Shown here: piece by piece, positions 1-11,660 of the stretch
How positions within the stretch are numbered: the first letter of the stretch is position 1
How the letters are laid out: each line of letters starts with the position of its first letter
The notes under the pieces: generated by a model
The model's input: only the letters and a program-made list of their open reading frames with translations
Databases searched by the model: none
Told to the model about the DNA's origin: nothing
Program-made: the position numbers and the translations under genes
NCBI GenBank assembly: GCA_003254905.1
Contig: QANU01010622.1
Coordinates: 428,100-492,099 of the forward strand
Origin: Nissolia schottii
Taxonomy: Eukaryota; Streptophyta; Magnoliopsida; Fabales; Fabaceae
Length of the DNA: 64,000 nt
Direction of reading: 5' to 3'

Positions 1-520
1 TTCAACCACTTCTGGGCTGTAACGGGGTGCAGGCGTGGACGATGACGGTGAAGTTGGCTTTATTTCTGGTCCGCACAAATGTATACTCTGTGGGTTCAAC
101 GGGGAATCGTGGTTATTGTTGTTGGCATTGGGTGAGAAGGGTTTTTTGGTGTTGGGACAGTCATAAGACCAGTGCCCTATCTGGCCGCAGCGGAAGCAGG
201 TAGAACCTTGAATCCTTTTAACCACTTCTGGGCTGTAACGGGGTGGAGGCGTGGACGATGACGGTGAAGTTGGCTTCATTTCTGGTCCGCACATCTTTTG
301 CTTCTTCCCTAATTTGCAGAGTAGATGGTGATTGAGATTTGGGTGTGTGTAGTTCACACTCCACAGCGAGGGAAGGATGGTGCTTTAAGGAGACGTTGGG
401 ACTGTTTCTGTCGCTGTGAGCCTGTGACTTGGTGTCACCTTTTTTGATGATGGGAGAGTTTTTTTTATTCAAAAATTTGTGTTTTGTGATGTGGAAAGGG
501 CCGCAGGCCAGTGTCATAGT
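1..520 (-). CDS. Zinc-knuckle (CCHC) protein fragment, cut by the window edge
   Basis: On the minus strand at about 150-207 one frame encodes a zinc knuckle, CFRCGQIGHWSYDC, which fits CX2CX4HX4C. It lies in a Pro/Ser-rich context. The flanking segment CGPE(M/I)KPTSPSSST occurs on both sides of the knuckle because the DNA at 5-81 and 220-296 is a near-perfect direct repeat. The frame that carries the knuckle is therefore supported twice. A 99-codon ORF at 218-517 in another frame may be the upstream coding part joined by a frameshift near 290. CCHC knuckles occur in retroelement Gag, RPA1-type and topoisomerase 3 C-termini; I cannot tell which this is. The C-terminal side runs off the left edge, so a truncated gene and a pseudogene cannot be separated here. 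Confidence 0.4.
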
Positions 521-1780
521 ACTATTTTGTCCCTTTTAAAAATGGTAAGAGGGTAAAGATAACAATCAATCTTTATTATGTGTTTTTCTTCGTTCTTTTA
601 TCTCTGCCCAATAGAGGGTACCACATGCCCTGCACAAAAGTCTAATCTTTCACTATTTAAGCTTCTCTGACTGTGATAAGGGGTAAAGAAAATGACCATA
701 AAGACGTAATAAACGGCATTTACAACGCAAGAACCTGACTTTAAAGAAAAGAAGATAAAGGGCATTATGTACGAAAAGAAACAAAGATTTGTCGTATACT
801 TGCGTCCTCGGCAAGATTTGTATTATCATTTTTTTTTTAGTGCAAACTTTATTCCCTTTTAATTTGTAAGTTTATGGTGACTTTCCTAAACCTTAATTTT
901 CTTTCTAGTGTATTCTATTAGGTTTGGGAAAATAATGAAAATAATTAAATCTCATTTCTTTTTGTTTATTATTTCTTTTACACAATTCTAAAATAATATT
1001 TTATTATTTTTATTGTTTTTACAATTTCTTTCGCACTTTGAAACAAAATGCACATAGAATGAAAATAGAAATTTAATAAATTATTGGTGATTAGTTACAA
1101 CAAAAAACTTTGGTAAAGTGCAATTTTAGCAAACCTCAAGGGTGGTTTATATAATTTACTGTTACAACAAAGACCATTAAAGAAAATTTGAGAAACAGAA
1201 GGACAAAAAAAAAGAGTGAAGACTCAATTTGGTTATTATCAAGTCACTTATGGGACAATTTAGTTCCTAAAAAAAGGTCTAATTTAGTTCCAATCATTTT
1301 TAAACGCGAGTCAAGTTCATCCTTCTGTGCAGTCACACTTCATAAATACAATTAAATTCATCTTTAGAAGTGTAGTTAAATACATCAATGATATTATCGT
1401 CACTTTCCCTCTCTTCGTACCCCTTTGATACTTCTTCTTTCAACACCTGCTCGACTGCATTGTTAATGGTTACTCTGTTTTGGCTATCTTGTGACCACTA
1501 TCGCTGCTTCCACAATGATATCAGCCATTTTGCCACCTACACTTGTCTTTGACATTGTATCCTCAACCACCTAAGAGAGTGGGGGGTTAAGGAGAGGGAA
1601 ACAAATGGGCTAAAATAGGAGAGAAGGAAAAGTGATGATAATGTATGTGTTTAAATACAGAAGTGTAGTTAAACATACTAGTTAAATATTCATATACTAT
1701 GGCATACATCAGATAAACATTCAATAATCATGCATAAACATACATTCATTAGCCTAAAAATATGTACATTAAGTGGTCCC
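521..1780. other. AT-rich intergenic DNA, no gene seen
   Basis: No coding pattern is visible. The stretch at about 1240-1390 has wording typical of transposon subterminal DNA (repeated versions of 'aatttagttcc'), but no ends could be fixed. Confidence 0.5.
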
Positions 1781-1787
1781 AGAATTT

Positions 1788-1789
<2 letters not shown>

Positions 1790-1827
<38 letters not shown>

Positions 1828-1829
1828 CA
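1790..1829. repeat. (AC)n microsatellite
   Basis: About 20 units of AC, with one interruption (GC) near the right end. Confidence 0.95.
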
Positions 1830-1959
1830 TAATTTCAAGTCATGCATGGGACCTATGGTGTAGTTACCCCCACCTATCCATGAAACAAAAGATACATATA
1901 CAAAAAGGCTAATAATACTACTCTATCCACTCGCAATGACAATAGTACACCTTATGGAA

Positions 1960-3100
1960 GACTCTGGACCCCAAGAACGATGCTCTCCATTTTGAGCACT
2001 GCTAGACTTAACTATTCCCTGACATGCTACCCTATGGATCCTCATCAGGATCCTCCTCGTCATCAGAAATCACACCCAGACGCTCCGACCAAGGACCCCT
2101 ATGCACAAGAGGGCACACAAGGGCATGGTCGGAGGGTCCCACCTCAGCATCATGCGGCAAACCAAAACGAACTCCCTCCTAGCGACTAACAAACAATGTC
2201 CTCTTCCGAGTCATTATACGGGTACGCATTCCTCGATGCTCCATGAGAATGGCTCGGTGAAGAACTAGGACTAGGACCTCATGAATGATTCTCTTGGACA
2301 AGTTTGGCTCAGGATCATCGAGGACAACGGGGGATACATAGCAGGAACCTGGTACTAGAGGGGTTTGGAGTCGTAGGTCCAAGTGGGATCAGGGTTTAGG
2401 GTATTATCGTCAGAATATTCTAACGATAAGACTATGAAATCATAATTTCAAATTACTGTCGACATGATTTAAAAATTTTGATGGTAACAAAGGTGATTTC
2501 GTACCAAAATTATGGCGCCTATTTTTCTGTTACCGTCAGATTTGTTTTAAAAAAAAAACCTGATGGAACCCATTAAATGAAACGATGCATTTCATTTAGG
2601 GCATTATGGTCGGACTTTTTAAAGTTGTAGTAGAATATTTTTGACAGTACCGTTTTGATGATTAACTTAGTCAAATTTTACCCATCCTTCTCCCCATTTC
2701 CACATCTTCTCCTTTTTCTTTTCCTCTCTTCTCCTCCTTCCTCTACCACCATTACTTCCTAGCTAGCACATGACCACCACCACTCCATTACTGCCACACC
2801 ACCTCTTACAACTCTTCTACCATCTCAATACCCCTCACACTTATACCACCACCATCACCACACCTCTTCCACCACCACTCGTCCACTGCCACCACCACGA
2901 CCACCTCCTGCGAAAACTAACCTACTACCACCACCACCACATTATCATCATAGTTGCTGTCACTACCACCACTACTTACTAGGTCACTAAATATTTTCAA
3001 TTCTCTTTTTTAATTCATTCAATTTAATTAATATTCTTAATTTCTAATTGATTTTTTTTGTTGTGATATGTTTATTTAGGAGATTGAAGGAGTTATTCAT
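1960..3100. other. Transposon-like non-coding stretch with a CCA/CAC-rich tract
   Basis: At 2420-2660 there are scattered short motifs resembling 'ccgtcagatttt' and 'gtcggacttttt', as in CACTA subterminal regions. A His/Thr-coding CAC/CCA-rich tract follows at 2766-2985. A similar CCA-rich tract follows comparable DNA at 47750-48015. I infer that both belong to CACTA-type elements. The short ORFs here are low-complexity and are not called as genes. Confidence 0.35.
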
Positions 3101-3487
3101 TTTGCAGATTGAATGAGCCACTCAACTTTGTAACGATAATTAGGTATGTATATATGAACTTACGTTGGATAGAGACTTATTTTCTTAGGATAGAGTTGTA
3201 TGGCTAGACTAGAGGAAGGAACGCTTAGCATTTCTTTCCAACCTTGTTTGAATTGTTGTGCTGGCAACGGTGATTACATGTTGTTTGAGGAGATTGGAGG
3301 GAGTCTGTTTTAGAACGTTTAAGAATAATTGTGTGCACTTCATGTTATGTATGATTACAAATTAAAAATGTATCTTGCAATAAGGAAATTAAACTAAGAT
3401 CATCAGATTCACGTTGGTTAATGTAATATGCGTGTAGGATTTGTGCAAACATGATTTCATCGAATAAAGCCAGAAATTTTCAAGGGT

Positions 3488-3991
3488 ATGGACTACTTTT
3501 GTGAAATAGTTAAATCGACTAATCAGTTTGTGGCAGAGCAACGAGTTAAGTGTTTGTGTCTTTCTTGCAAGCGGTGTAGGATATTGGATGTTAAAAGGAT
3601 TAGAATGCATCTTTATATGAATGAGTTTAAGCCACATTATAGGATATGGATTGACCACGGAGAGGTGGACGTCAATGGTGTGAATGAGTTCAATCGGTTT
3701 TAGTATGAAGTGAGGAGTTCAAGTCAGACTTATGTGGATGAACCAGAAATAGATAACCTAAATTGGAAGGTTAATGATGATAGATATTAAAAAATGGTTA
3801 ATGATGTTTTTGGAGGTGACTTTGACATGCGCAATATCAACTTAGTAGCCGAGGAATCCAATGCATATGCTAAAATTTTCTATCATTTATTAGAAGAAGC
3901 AAATACTCAGGTGTAGGAAAGATCTGTTCATTCAAGATTACTTGTGACCGTTAGGATGCTGACTATGAAATCTGACGTGAATTCAAAGTGA
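3488..3991 (+). pseudogene. CACTA (En/Spm) transposase N-terminal remnant
   Basis: One frame is readable from 3488 to about 3991, interrupted by three stop codons near 3702, 3788 and 3916. The first part has the layout of the transposase-associated domain found at the N-terminus of TNP2-type CACTA transposases: two Cys-x2-Cys-like pairs (CLCLSCKRC), then HLYMNEFKPHYRIWIDHGE, which matches the family pattern 'HL...F...Y..W..HGE'. The second part has the family's NAYAKIFYHLLEEANT-like segment, which normally lies just upstream of the catalytic core. The catalytic region itself is absent. It ends about 500 bp upstream of HISN2. Assignment rests on remembered family motifs. Confidence 0.65.
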
Positions 3992-4314
3992 GAAATCATA
4001 ATTCATGAGAATGCAGATTCGGCAAATCACACAAGTCACCAAGGACAATCAAATGTCGGTTGAGACAAAAAAAAATAATTATGAGTATTTAATAATTAAT
4101 TTATTCCGAGCAGAGCACTAAGCCATTAACCACACACCACGGTTCTGAGAACCAAACCACGGTTTCGAGAGCCATACAACGTTTTGAGGTTTTCTTCACT
4201 CCCCGGTTGGACTCTCTGAAGTTTCACCATAAAAGGGAGCCGCCTCTGCTTCTGCCTCCACTTCGCCTCATCACTGCTACGTTAGTCTGTTTAATTAACC
4301 CTCTCGTTTCTTCC

Positions 4315-4459
4315 GTGAGTACGCACGAAACGTGTTCGATGAAATGCCGCTCCGAAATTGCTTCTCTAAAACAAAAACAATACATTTGCTTCTTTACCAT
4401 TGCACTGATGGCTATTCGTTGTTGGGTCACTGATAAATTGCTTGCATTATCGCGTGCAG
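4315..4459 (+). other. Probable 5'UTR intron of HISN2
   Basis: A donor-like GTGAGT at 4315 and an acceptor TGCAG ending at 4459 bracket 145 bases just before the HISN2 start codon at 4486. Splicing here would leave a short leader and would remove most of a 147-codon upstream ORF that shows no family resemblance. The intron is inferred from consensus sequence alone. Confidence 0.4.
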
Positions 4460-4485
4460 GTTCAATTTGTTTGTGTGAATCCGAA

Positions 4486-7400
4486 ATGGCGATTTCCTAT
4501 GTTCACATGCTTCAATCGGCCACAAGTTTCCGCAAGGGCAACCTCTCCTTTGCCAGTTACAAGGGCAGGAGGACCCACTGCTTAGCGTTGGCTTCGATGC
4601 AGATCGACCCCAAGGTACTCCTGTTTTGCTTTGTAATTCGTGATGTGTGAATTGAACTTGCGATGATGCCGTGCCCAATCTTTTCTCCATGCACCCTGAA
4701 TATAAGTTCCTTGAACTCTTTGTATTTTTTGTTTTGGATAAGCTTGCTTTCAGTTCAGAAAAGATCATATTAAAAAGCTTTAATGCATGCACTGGGAAAT
4801 TTTCAATTAATTTAATATGATCCCCTTCTTTTAGCGAAATCAAAAGGTCTTTTTTTTTTCTTGTAAACAAATCGTTGAACTGATTATTCTTACGTTGAGA
4901 TTTTGATGGAAAATTAGATGTAAGTACTGTTTTATTGAATTTTCAACTCAATCATCGACTGAAACTGATGAGGTAAGATCAGTCCTGGACAAAAAGTGGG
5001 TATTTACAATGTTCCTCCTCACTCTCTCCTTGAGGAGATAACATAATATAGACCTGCAACCTCCATGCTATTGCGTTCCTTTTGTAACAACCATGAAGCT
5101 TGATAAGCTTTAGTTTGAGGGGAAATATTAGAATATCTTATTAGTATTATAGCATATCCTCATAATATATTTGTAATATCTTAGAATACCTGTAGGATTT
5201 GTTGTGGAATCAAGTCATCAACTAGTCGAATGTACACGCAATCCCCAAAAAATAACTTGGAAACCAAATATCAGATTGGTGTGAATTGCAGCCAATGGAT
5301 AATTCATCATCTGTATGGCCCATTACTGAGATTGGAAAAACCACCACTGGAATGATTCATAGTGGGAAGAAAAGTCACCACTAGTATGATCATCAGTGGG
5401 TAGAGATTTCACTGCCTGAATGACTAGTTAGCAGGAAAAGAGATATGTCATTGCTTAAATAACTCATTGGCTGGAAGAGATATCACCATTGGAGTGACTC
5501 ATTGATTGGATGAGAGCAAAGAGATGAGTACTACAATAAAAGGATACCAGACAGGATTAAAATAGTTACTGGAAAGAAATGCATAGTAAAACAAAAGTTG
5601 GTGGGTAGATGACTTGAGTTTCAATTGTCATATTGGTGCTTGGTCAACAATAACAAAATAACTATGGGGGACAAAGACATCATTTAAGAGTAGTTCCAGA
5701 TAACTTGATAGCAGAATAGTGACTGGGAATTGGTGACAGGATGGTATTACTCTAATATCATATTCAAATTATAGGGTTTAGGATGAGTGGTATTAAAAGA
5801 GAGAAATAAACTGATGAATTATATGAGATTTATATTGATTTGGATAACAAGAAGATTGAAAAGAATTTGGTTGCTTTGCTTAGCTTGCTATTTTGATAAC
5901 AGGCAAAGGGCAATGAGAGCTGGACCAAGTTTATTTATTGGCCAAATTGACGGTGTGTTCTCCTTATTATGATGGATGTAAAATGATGGTTCTCAAGGTG
6001 AATTTCATGTTGTCTTCTTTGAAATAAACAGTAGGGTTTTACGTGTGTAATGCTTATATTTTAAAGTAAGAAACAGGGTCAAACTGTTAATGTGTGGATT
6101 TATGACCTCCTGGTAGTATATGTAACCCAGATATCATGGTGATTATATGGACAAGGCCTTAGAGTTCCCAAAATGTATTAGCAAAAGGGAATTGCCACTT
6201 TGTTGACTATATATTACAGATGTTCAGTGGTTAGGGTTCCCTATTATTCTTTATCTACTGGACATGTATTTGATTCGGCATTCTTTTTTGTTACAATTAG
6301 ATTGTGGAGAATTATCAGCATCAAATAGTAAAACTTTACTCTATCATGAGGCCATAAATGATGCAGATGAAAACCCTCAAAGTTCTTTTTTGGTCTTGAT
6401 TGAATCATTATTTTCACTTAGCAATTATCACTTTTAGCTTTAAAAGCTCTGATGCTGCTTTAGTTATTAAATTTTCTGTTCCACTTAACACTAAATTGTG
6501 AAGATCACCTCATCTAGTTTAGTTTAAATTTAGATTTGCGTGTTTAAATTTGGGTCCAGTTTACTTCCATGTGAACGAGTCTCCAAGGCCTTCAATCTTT
6601 CACATGTTTTTGGTAATTATAAAAATGTGGTTGATGCTAAGAAAGTTTATTATCTTTTGCATTGCATGTGTAATTCTTGGCATTTGTTCGTTTTCCTTCC
6701 TTCGTATTTCACATTAAAGTGTAAACCTTTTGTCAGGTAGACTCATTGCTAGACAGTGTAAAATGGGATGATAAAGGTTTGGCCGTGGCAATAGCTCAGA
6801 ATGTTGACACTGGAGCCATACTAATGCAAGGTTTTGCAAATAGAGAAGCAGTGTTTACAACCATAACTTCTCGAAAGGCCACATTCTTTAGCCGGTCACG
6901 GTCAACATTGTGGACTAAAGGAGAGACCTCTAATAATTTTATCAATGTCCATGATGTCTTTCTTGATTGTGATCGTGATTCTGTATGTTTTTTTTTCCTG
7001 TTTCCTATTGAATTATTCTTGTTTTCTTTTTTGTTAATTATTTTTTGGATTCACAAAGAATGTTACTTATTGTTACTAAATTTATGGTAACTGCTTCTCA
7101 GATAATATACCTTGGGAAACCTGATGGGCCTACCTGCCACACGGGGGCAGAAACATGCTATTATACATCAGTCTTTGACTCGTTAAAACAAGAGGTTAGC
7201 ATCAGTTGATAATAAACTAGGGGCGTGTTATTTTTTTGTAAAGTTATATTATTGGAGAGAAAGTTCAGAAGTTCAAATTGATTTGGGTTATATGTTACAG
7301 GTTGAAGGAAGTAAGTTGGCATTAACCTCTTTGTACTTGTTAGAGTCAACAATCTCCCAACGCAAAGCAGAGTTAGCAGAAGGAGATGATGGAAAAAAGC

Positions 7401-7960
7401 CTTCATGGACTAAGCGATTATTGCTTAGTGATAAGCTGTTGTGCTCTAAAATCAGGTTAGGCATATCTTGTTAGGTTATTCTGCTAAGTTTGAATATAAG
7501 CAAAGTTCCTTGTTCAACGTTCTGATAGGAAAAAAAAAAAAAATCCATATTTCATGTGCTTTCCAGTTGTTGCAAAGCCTTATAACTGATAAAATTGCTT
7601 CCGGATGGAAGATTTTTATCAAAACATTACTTTTTTTTTAATGGGATTATCAAAACATTACTTTTATCATAGTTCACTTTGCTTGGAGAAAACATATGGA
7701 CTAAGTGCATGTATCTATTATAACTGCGTCTTTCTATTTGCAGAGAGGAGGCAAGTGAGTTGTGTCAAACATTGGAGAATAATGAGGACAAGTCACGTAC
7801 TGCATCAGAGATGGCTGATGTACTCTATCATGCCATGGTACTGTTGGCAGTGAAGGATGTCAAAGTAGAAGATGTACTGCAGGTTCTTCGGCAGAGATTT
7901 TCCCAATCTGGTATTGAGGAAAAGAGAACTCGTGTACCCCCGAAATCGGAGCAAGATTGA
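4486..7960 (+). CDS. HISN2: Histidine biosynthesis bifunctional protein HISN2 (PRA-CH / PRA-PH), plastid
   Basis: The enzyme removes pyrophosphate from phosphoribosyl-ATP and then opens the ring of phosphoribosyl-AMP, steps 2 and 3 of histidine synthesis; in plants it acts in plastids. Coding exons are 4486-4614, 6737-6982, 7102-7194, 7301-7455 and 7744-7960. All have GT-AG borders and phases that join cleanly, giving 279 aa, close to the roughly 280 aa of plant orthologues. Residues 1-43 look like a transit peptide. The cyclohydrolase domain (about 44-150) carries SRSRSTLWTKGETSNNF at 95-111, DCDRDS at 120-125 (metal site) and the zinc ligands in GPTCHTGAETC (134-144). The pyrophosphohydrolase domain follows, with REEASEL at 208-214 and EMADVLYH at 230-237, the MazG-like EExxE and ExxD helices. 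Intron 1 is long (2,122 bp) and carries a degenerate minisatellite. I see no damage. Confidence 0.95.
5341..5517 (+). repeat. Degenerate minisatellite in HISN2 intron 1
   Basis: About five diverged units of roughly 35 bp follow one another. Each has the layout 'caccact..atgactcat..gtgggaagaga'. A further weak unit may lie at 5288-5330. Confidence 0.6.
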
Positions 7961-8731
7961 ATGTTATGTCGAGTGTATGATTCAAGCAATGTAATTGGCT
8001 TTTGGTGGTGACATAGCGGGATGTACCATAGGTGTTAGAATTACCGTTGTGGCTGTGGGCGAGGTAGGAGTATTTCTGTTCAACAAGGTAGAGAATGTCA
8101 AGAACACCATATTACCGTCATCCTCCCCATTTTCAAGAAATCAGCTTTACCATTCCTTAAGAGGTTTTGTTAAGTTAGTTAAATTACATGCATATGCTTT
8201 TATATATAGTGCACCAAGAATGTTTAACTTTTTGTCTCCTTAGCTCTTTGCCTAAGTTGGATTGTTGAACTTGTGATTGTGATGCCGTCAATTTAATGCT
8301 TTTTCATCTTGGGGTTATCTTTCTTATTTGGTTACATGTAAATTATATCTCTAAATGCACATGACAACCAATTACATGTAAATTATATCATCTAAATCTT
8401 TTGTGTGTAAGGTCATATCATGGGACATTCTGTCTCAGTTAGTGCTCAAACTCATGAAGTGATGGTTCCCACATCACGTGTATTGCAGTATTTATCAATT
8501 ATTCAACTTGATTAGTATAAGTGCCTTCGAAAAGGACCTATATAACATTGCCTTTTTGTTAGAAGTAATTTGAGGATATGTCAACAACGCCATTTATTTC
8601 TTAATCAAATTGATTACACAGTTATTACCATAATATGCTGGAACTATTCTCCATATAATTAATGGAGAGATCATAGTGAAAAGAGGAGCTTAAAGTATAT
8701 GATGCTGGTGGCGCCTGATGAGAAGAAACTG

Positions 8732-8995
8732 TCAAACTGATATTGGAGGAATAGTGACATTGGTGCATTTACCCATGCACTTGTTATTGTCTCCTTCGCA
8801 TTTCATTGCGCACTCCAAGAAATGGGTTATGTCCCGCATGTAGCATTCAATCATGCAGGAAACAATATCATTCCCACATATACCAAGGCACTGCCCCACA
8901 TTGCCTTTGGTCATAGCATCTCCATGGGCCACTCCTAATGAAATCAGCACAAGCACCGCAAAGATTTGGATTGCATGCGTCCCCTTTAGACCCAT
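8732..8995 (-). CDS. Small secreted cysteine-rich peptide (four CX3C pairs)
   Basis: The ORF gives 87 aa with no intron. Residues 1 to about 25 form a signal peptide: Lys near the start, hydrophobic core IFAVLVLISLGVAHG. The mature part has eight cysteines spaced C-x3-C-x6-C-x3-C-x10-C-x3-C-x6-C-x3-C, a mirror-symmetric pattern, followed by a short tail. On the minus strand a TATATAAA box lies about 92 bases upstream of the ATG, which supports a real promoter and a short leader. A possible AATAAA-like polyadenylation signal lies near 8590. The gene is convergent with HISN2, whose stop codon is 0.77 kb away. Spacing recalls alpha-hairpinins or plant thionin-like and other cysteine-rich secreted peptides, but I cannot assign a family. 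Export is a reasonable inference; an activity is not. Confidence 0.7.
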   Translation of the reverse strand: MGLKGTHAIQIFAVLVLISLGVAHGDAMTKGNVGQCLGICGNDIVSCMIECYMRDITHFLECAMKCEGDNNKCMGKCTNVTIPPISV

Positions 8996-9086
8996 TGCTG
9001 TTGAGCTTCTTTTTTCTTTTCAATTGCTTTCGAAGGTTACCACTCGTCAGATGTTTGTTTATGAAAAATTGTTGAAGCTATCTGTG

Positions 9087-9094
9087 TTTATATA
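9087..9094 (-). promoter_or_regulatory. TATA box of the cysteine-rich peptide gene
   Basis: TATATAAA on the minus strand, 92 bases upstream of the start codon at 8995. The distance suits a transcript start near 9060. Confidence 0.55.
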
Positions 9095-9254
9095 CTAGTT
9101 ATGGTGAAGGTGGTTGTCATCTTCACGATTGAAACAGGTGTTGTCATACACTTCGCATGGTAGCGGTTTGGTGTTTTGAAGTGAACATTGACAGCACGGT
9201 ACGGATGTGAAGCAACAATACACACAGGTAATGCTTGTGATTTAGATTAAATGA

Positions 9255-9902
9255 AGTAGCGTTTGGTTCTCCTCTTCGTGTCTTGATATAGAAAGTATGA
9301 AGACAATAGAACAATAGATATGTTTTTCTCCTCTTTAGAGGGGCAGAAATTAATTAAAAATTATATCGAGACATGTTTTTAGTGTTCTCTCTTTTTAAAG
9401 CATGTTTATGTTTTCAATGTCTATTTCATGACAAATTTAAACGCTACTTGAGTGAGACAATGTTTGGTTCCTGTTTGGGTGTCATGAGATAAAAAATATA
9501 GAGACAATGGAATAATAGAGACGTGTCTCTCATGTTCCTCCATTTTAGGTATTTAAAAAATCGGCTTAAAAATTATCCTCTGACATGCCATTCGTGTCCC
9601 TTCTTTTTCAAGCATGTTTTTGTTTCTAATATTTGTGTCTCATCCATCTCAAGTCAAAATCCAAACGCTATCTAAGTGCAGTAGCGTTTGGTTCCAATCC
9701 AAGTGTCCTAAGACAGAAAAAATAGAGACACCAACACAACATAGACACGTATCTTGTGTCCCTTATTTATTATATGTTTAAAAAGTTAGCTTAAAAATTG
9801 TTCCCTGACATATTTTCCATGTTCCCTTTTTCTGAGTATGTATTTGTACCCCAATATTTATGTCTCATCTGTCCCAGAACAGAATCCAGATGTCACCTAA
9901 AT
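9255..9902. mobile_element. Cluster of three related MITE copies in tandem
   Basis: Three copies of about 200-220 bp lie head to tail: about 9255-9448, 9457-9678 and 9679-9902. Each begins with a version of AGTAGCGTTTGGTTC and ends with a degenerate inverted version (AACGCTAC, ACGCTATCT, GTCACCT). Shared inner words include 'agagacaatag' on the left and 'tgtgtcccttntttt...catgttt' on the right. No coding capacity is seen. A fifth-cousin copy lies at 57640-57921. Confidence 0.7.
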
Positions 9903-11622
9903 GAACTTTGCCCAAGTCTTGGTATATACACATGGCTATAGAGTCTCTTGACATCAATCATCATCATCATTGTCGTCTTGCCAAAGATAGATCATCATCA
10001 TCACCATCTTGCCATAGATATATTGTGATGACCCATTTTTCTAAGCACCTTAGGGAAGAGTTATCAGGAAAAAAAAAAAAAAAAGGGACGTTGCAATGTG
10101 CTATACGAGCTGCAACGGCACAAAGACGAATTAGTGTTGTAGGGCATAGGCAGCGTTGCAATGGTATGACGATTTCAAAAATCAAGTCTCACATTGCTCA
10201 AGTTACTTGAGGAGGAGGTTTTCCCCCTCTTATGAATAGCCACGTAGAGCTTTAGTTTCCAATTCCCCTCAAAGCTCATGAGGTTCCACATAATATTGGG
10301 ACTTCTAGTTCTAGTATTATTTTGTGGAGAAATAGTGCCTCTACCTTGGAGCTCCCAGTGCAGTGCTTCTTAGTTGTTGTCATTTCTAGGTGAATGGAGG
10401 TCCCGGTGCGTCAATGGTGTGCCGCATTAGTGGTCTATCAATCAAGTCAGTTTTGATTTATTATTTGTAGTTTATTTATTTAGTTATTTATTCAGTTAAT
10501 TATTTAATAATGTATTAAATTATTCTGTTAATTAATTAATTAATTAGTTGAGTTGGTTGTTTATTTAGTATATGCCCAGTGTTGCTTGCATGTGTAGGCT
10601 TAGTTAGAAGCCAATATATTTAGTTATGAAATGTCAAGATTATGTCAGGCTTTCCATATTTGTGTCACTAAGATAATTAATTTCATAATTTATGGACCAT
10701 GTGAATCTTAGGATAGTAGACTCAAGATTCTATAATTAAAGTAGATTAGTTGTATAGGATCAGTACCTCGGCACGAGTCTAGCATACTCTGTAATACTTG
10801 TCCCCGAATTCAGTGTATCCACAGACTCAGTTACCCAACATAACTCCCAAAGTCGAAAAGTAATTCAACAACAGTGACCAACATAAACATGCCAGCCTAG
10901 TTAATAGTCTCAAGATAGTTAGTTATATAACAGTAATCATCAATAATTAACATAAATGTCAAAGAGAGTACTAACGAACATTAAAATATAAAGATATATT
11001 AGTATTTTAATATTTGGAGAACACAAACTAACTCTGAAAAGTTACTTATGTGAGCTTCCAAAAGCACCACTGACTTTTAAAAGCCAACTGCAAAAGCACA
11101 TCTGCATTTTTGTTTACTAAAGACAAAAAACTGACCTTTTGAGAGCAAAAACACCCTCTGAAAAAGCTTTACCAAACCAAACCTAAGTAACCATTATAGT
11201 GTCAAGATCTGCAAAAAGAGTGGTAGAATGAGTATCTAGAGACTATAATGAGTCAAAACTCATCTTAAGAGGACTAATTCCAATCTGGATTTGTTTGAGG
11301 GTAAGTGTTCCTCCTCACACCTCCCAAAATTAGAACGCATCATACAAGGCGAGATCACTCAAACACCGATCCACTTTGTTACCACACCACAAAACCCTGC
11401 CTTGTAAGAGCAGATGCACTTCAGCAACTGGACAAGGTAGCTTGAAAAACATCCTACATTATAACTAATTGTTCGTAGAGATTATCCTCTTGTCAATAAA
11501 TAACATGTTTACTTGGAGAGACTTTCTCACTTTATACATATAGTTGCCTCTAGCCACTATGGCAACATTAACAAGCTGTTCGAAAACCTATAGAATTCAA
11601 TTCCGGGAAGAGAGAGTTTGGT

Positions 11623-11628
<6 letters not shown>
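9903..11628. other. Intergenic DNA with unassigned repeat remnants
   Basis: No gene was recognised. The stretch 10950-11190 has wording typical of hAT-type MITE ends (repeated 'aaaagca' and 'aaagctttaccaaaccaaacc'). The borders could not be fixed. Confidence 0.35.

Positions 11629-11657
<29 letters not shown>
11629..11657. repeat. (GA)n microsatellite
   Basis: About 14 GA units. Confidence 0.95.

Positions 11658-11660
<3 letters not shown>

Noticed and set aside
2770..2982. His/Thr-rich ORF
   Set aside because: Product of a CAC/ACC-rich tract, repeated in style at 47750-48015.
4207..4650. 147-codon ORF overlapping HISN2 exon 1
   Set aside because: No family resemblance; most of it lies in a probable leader intron, and its end shares the real HISN2 frame.
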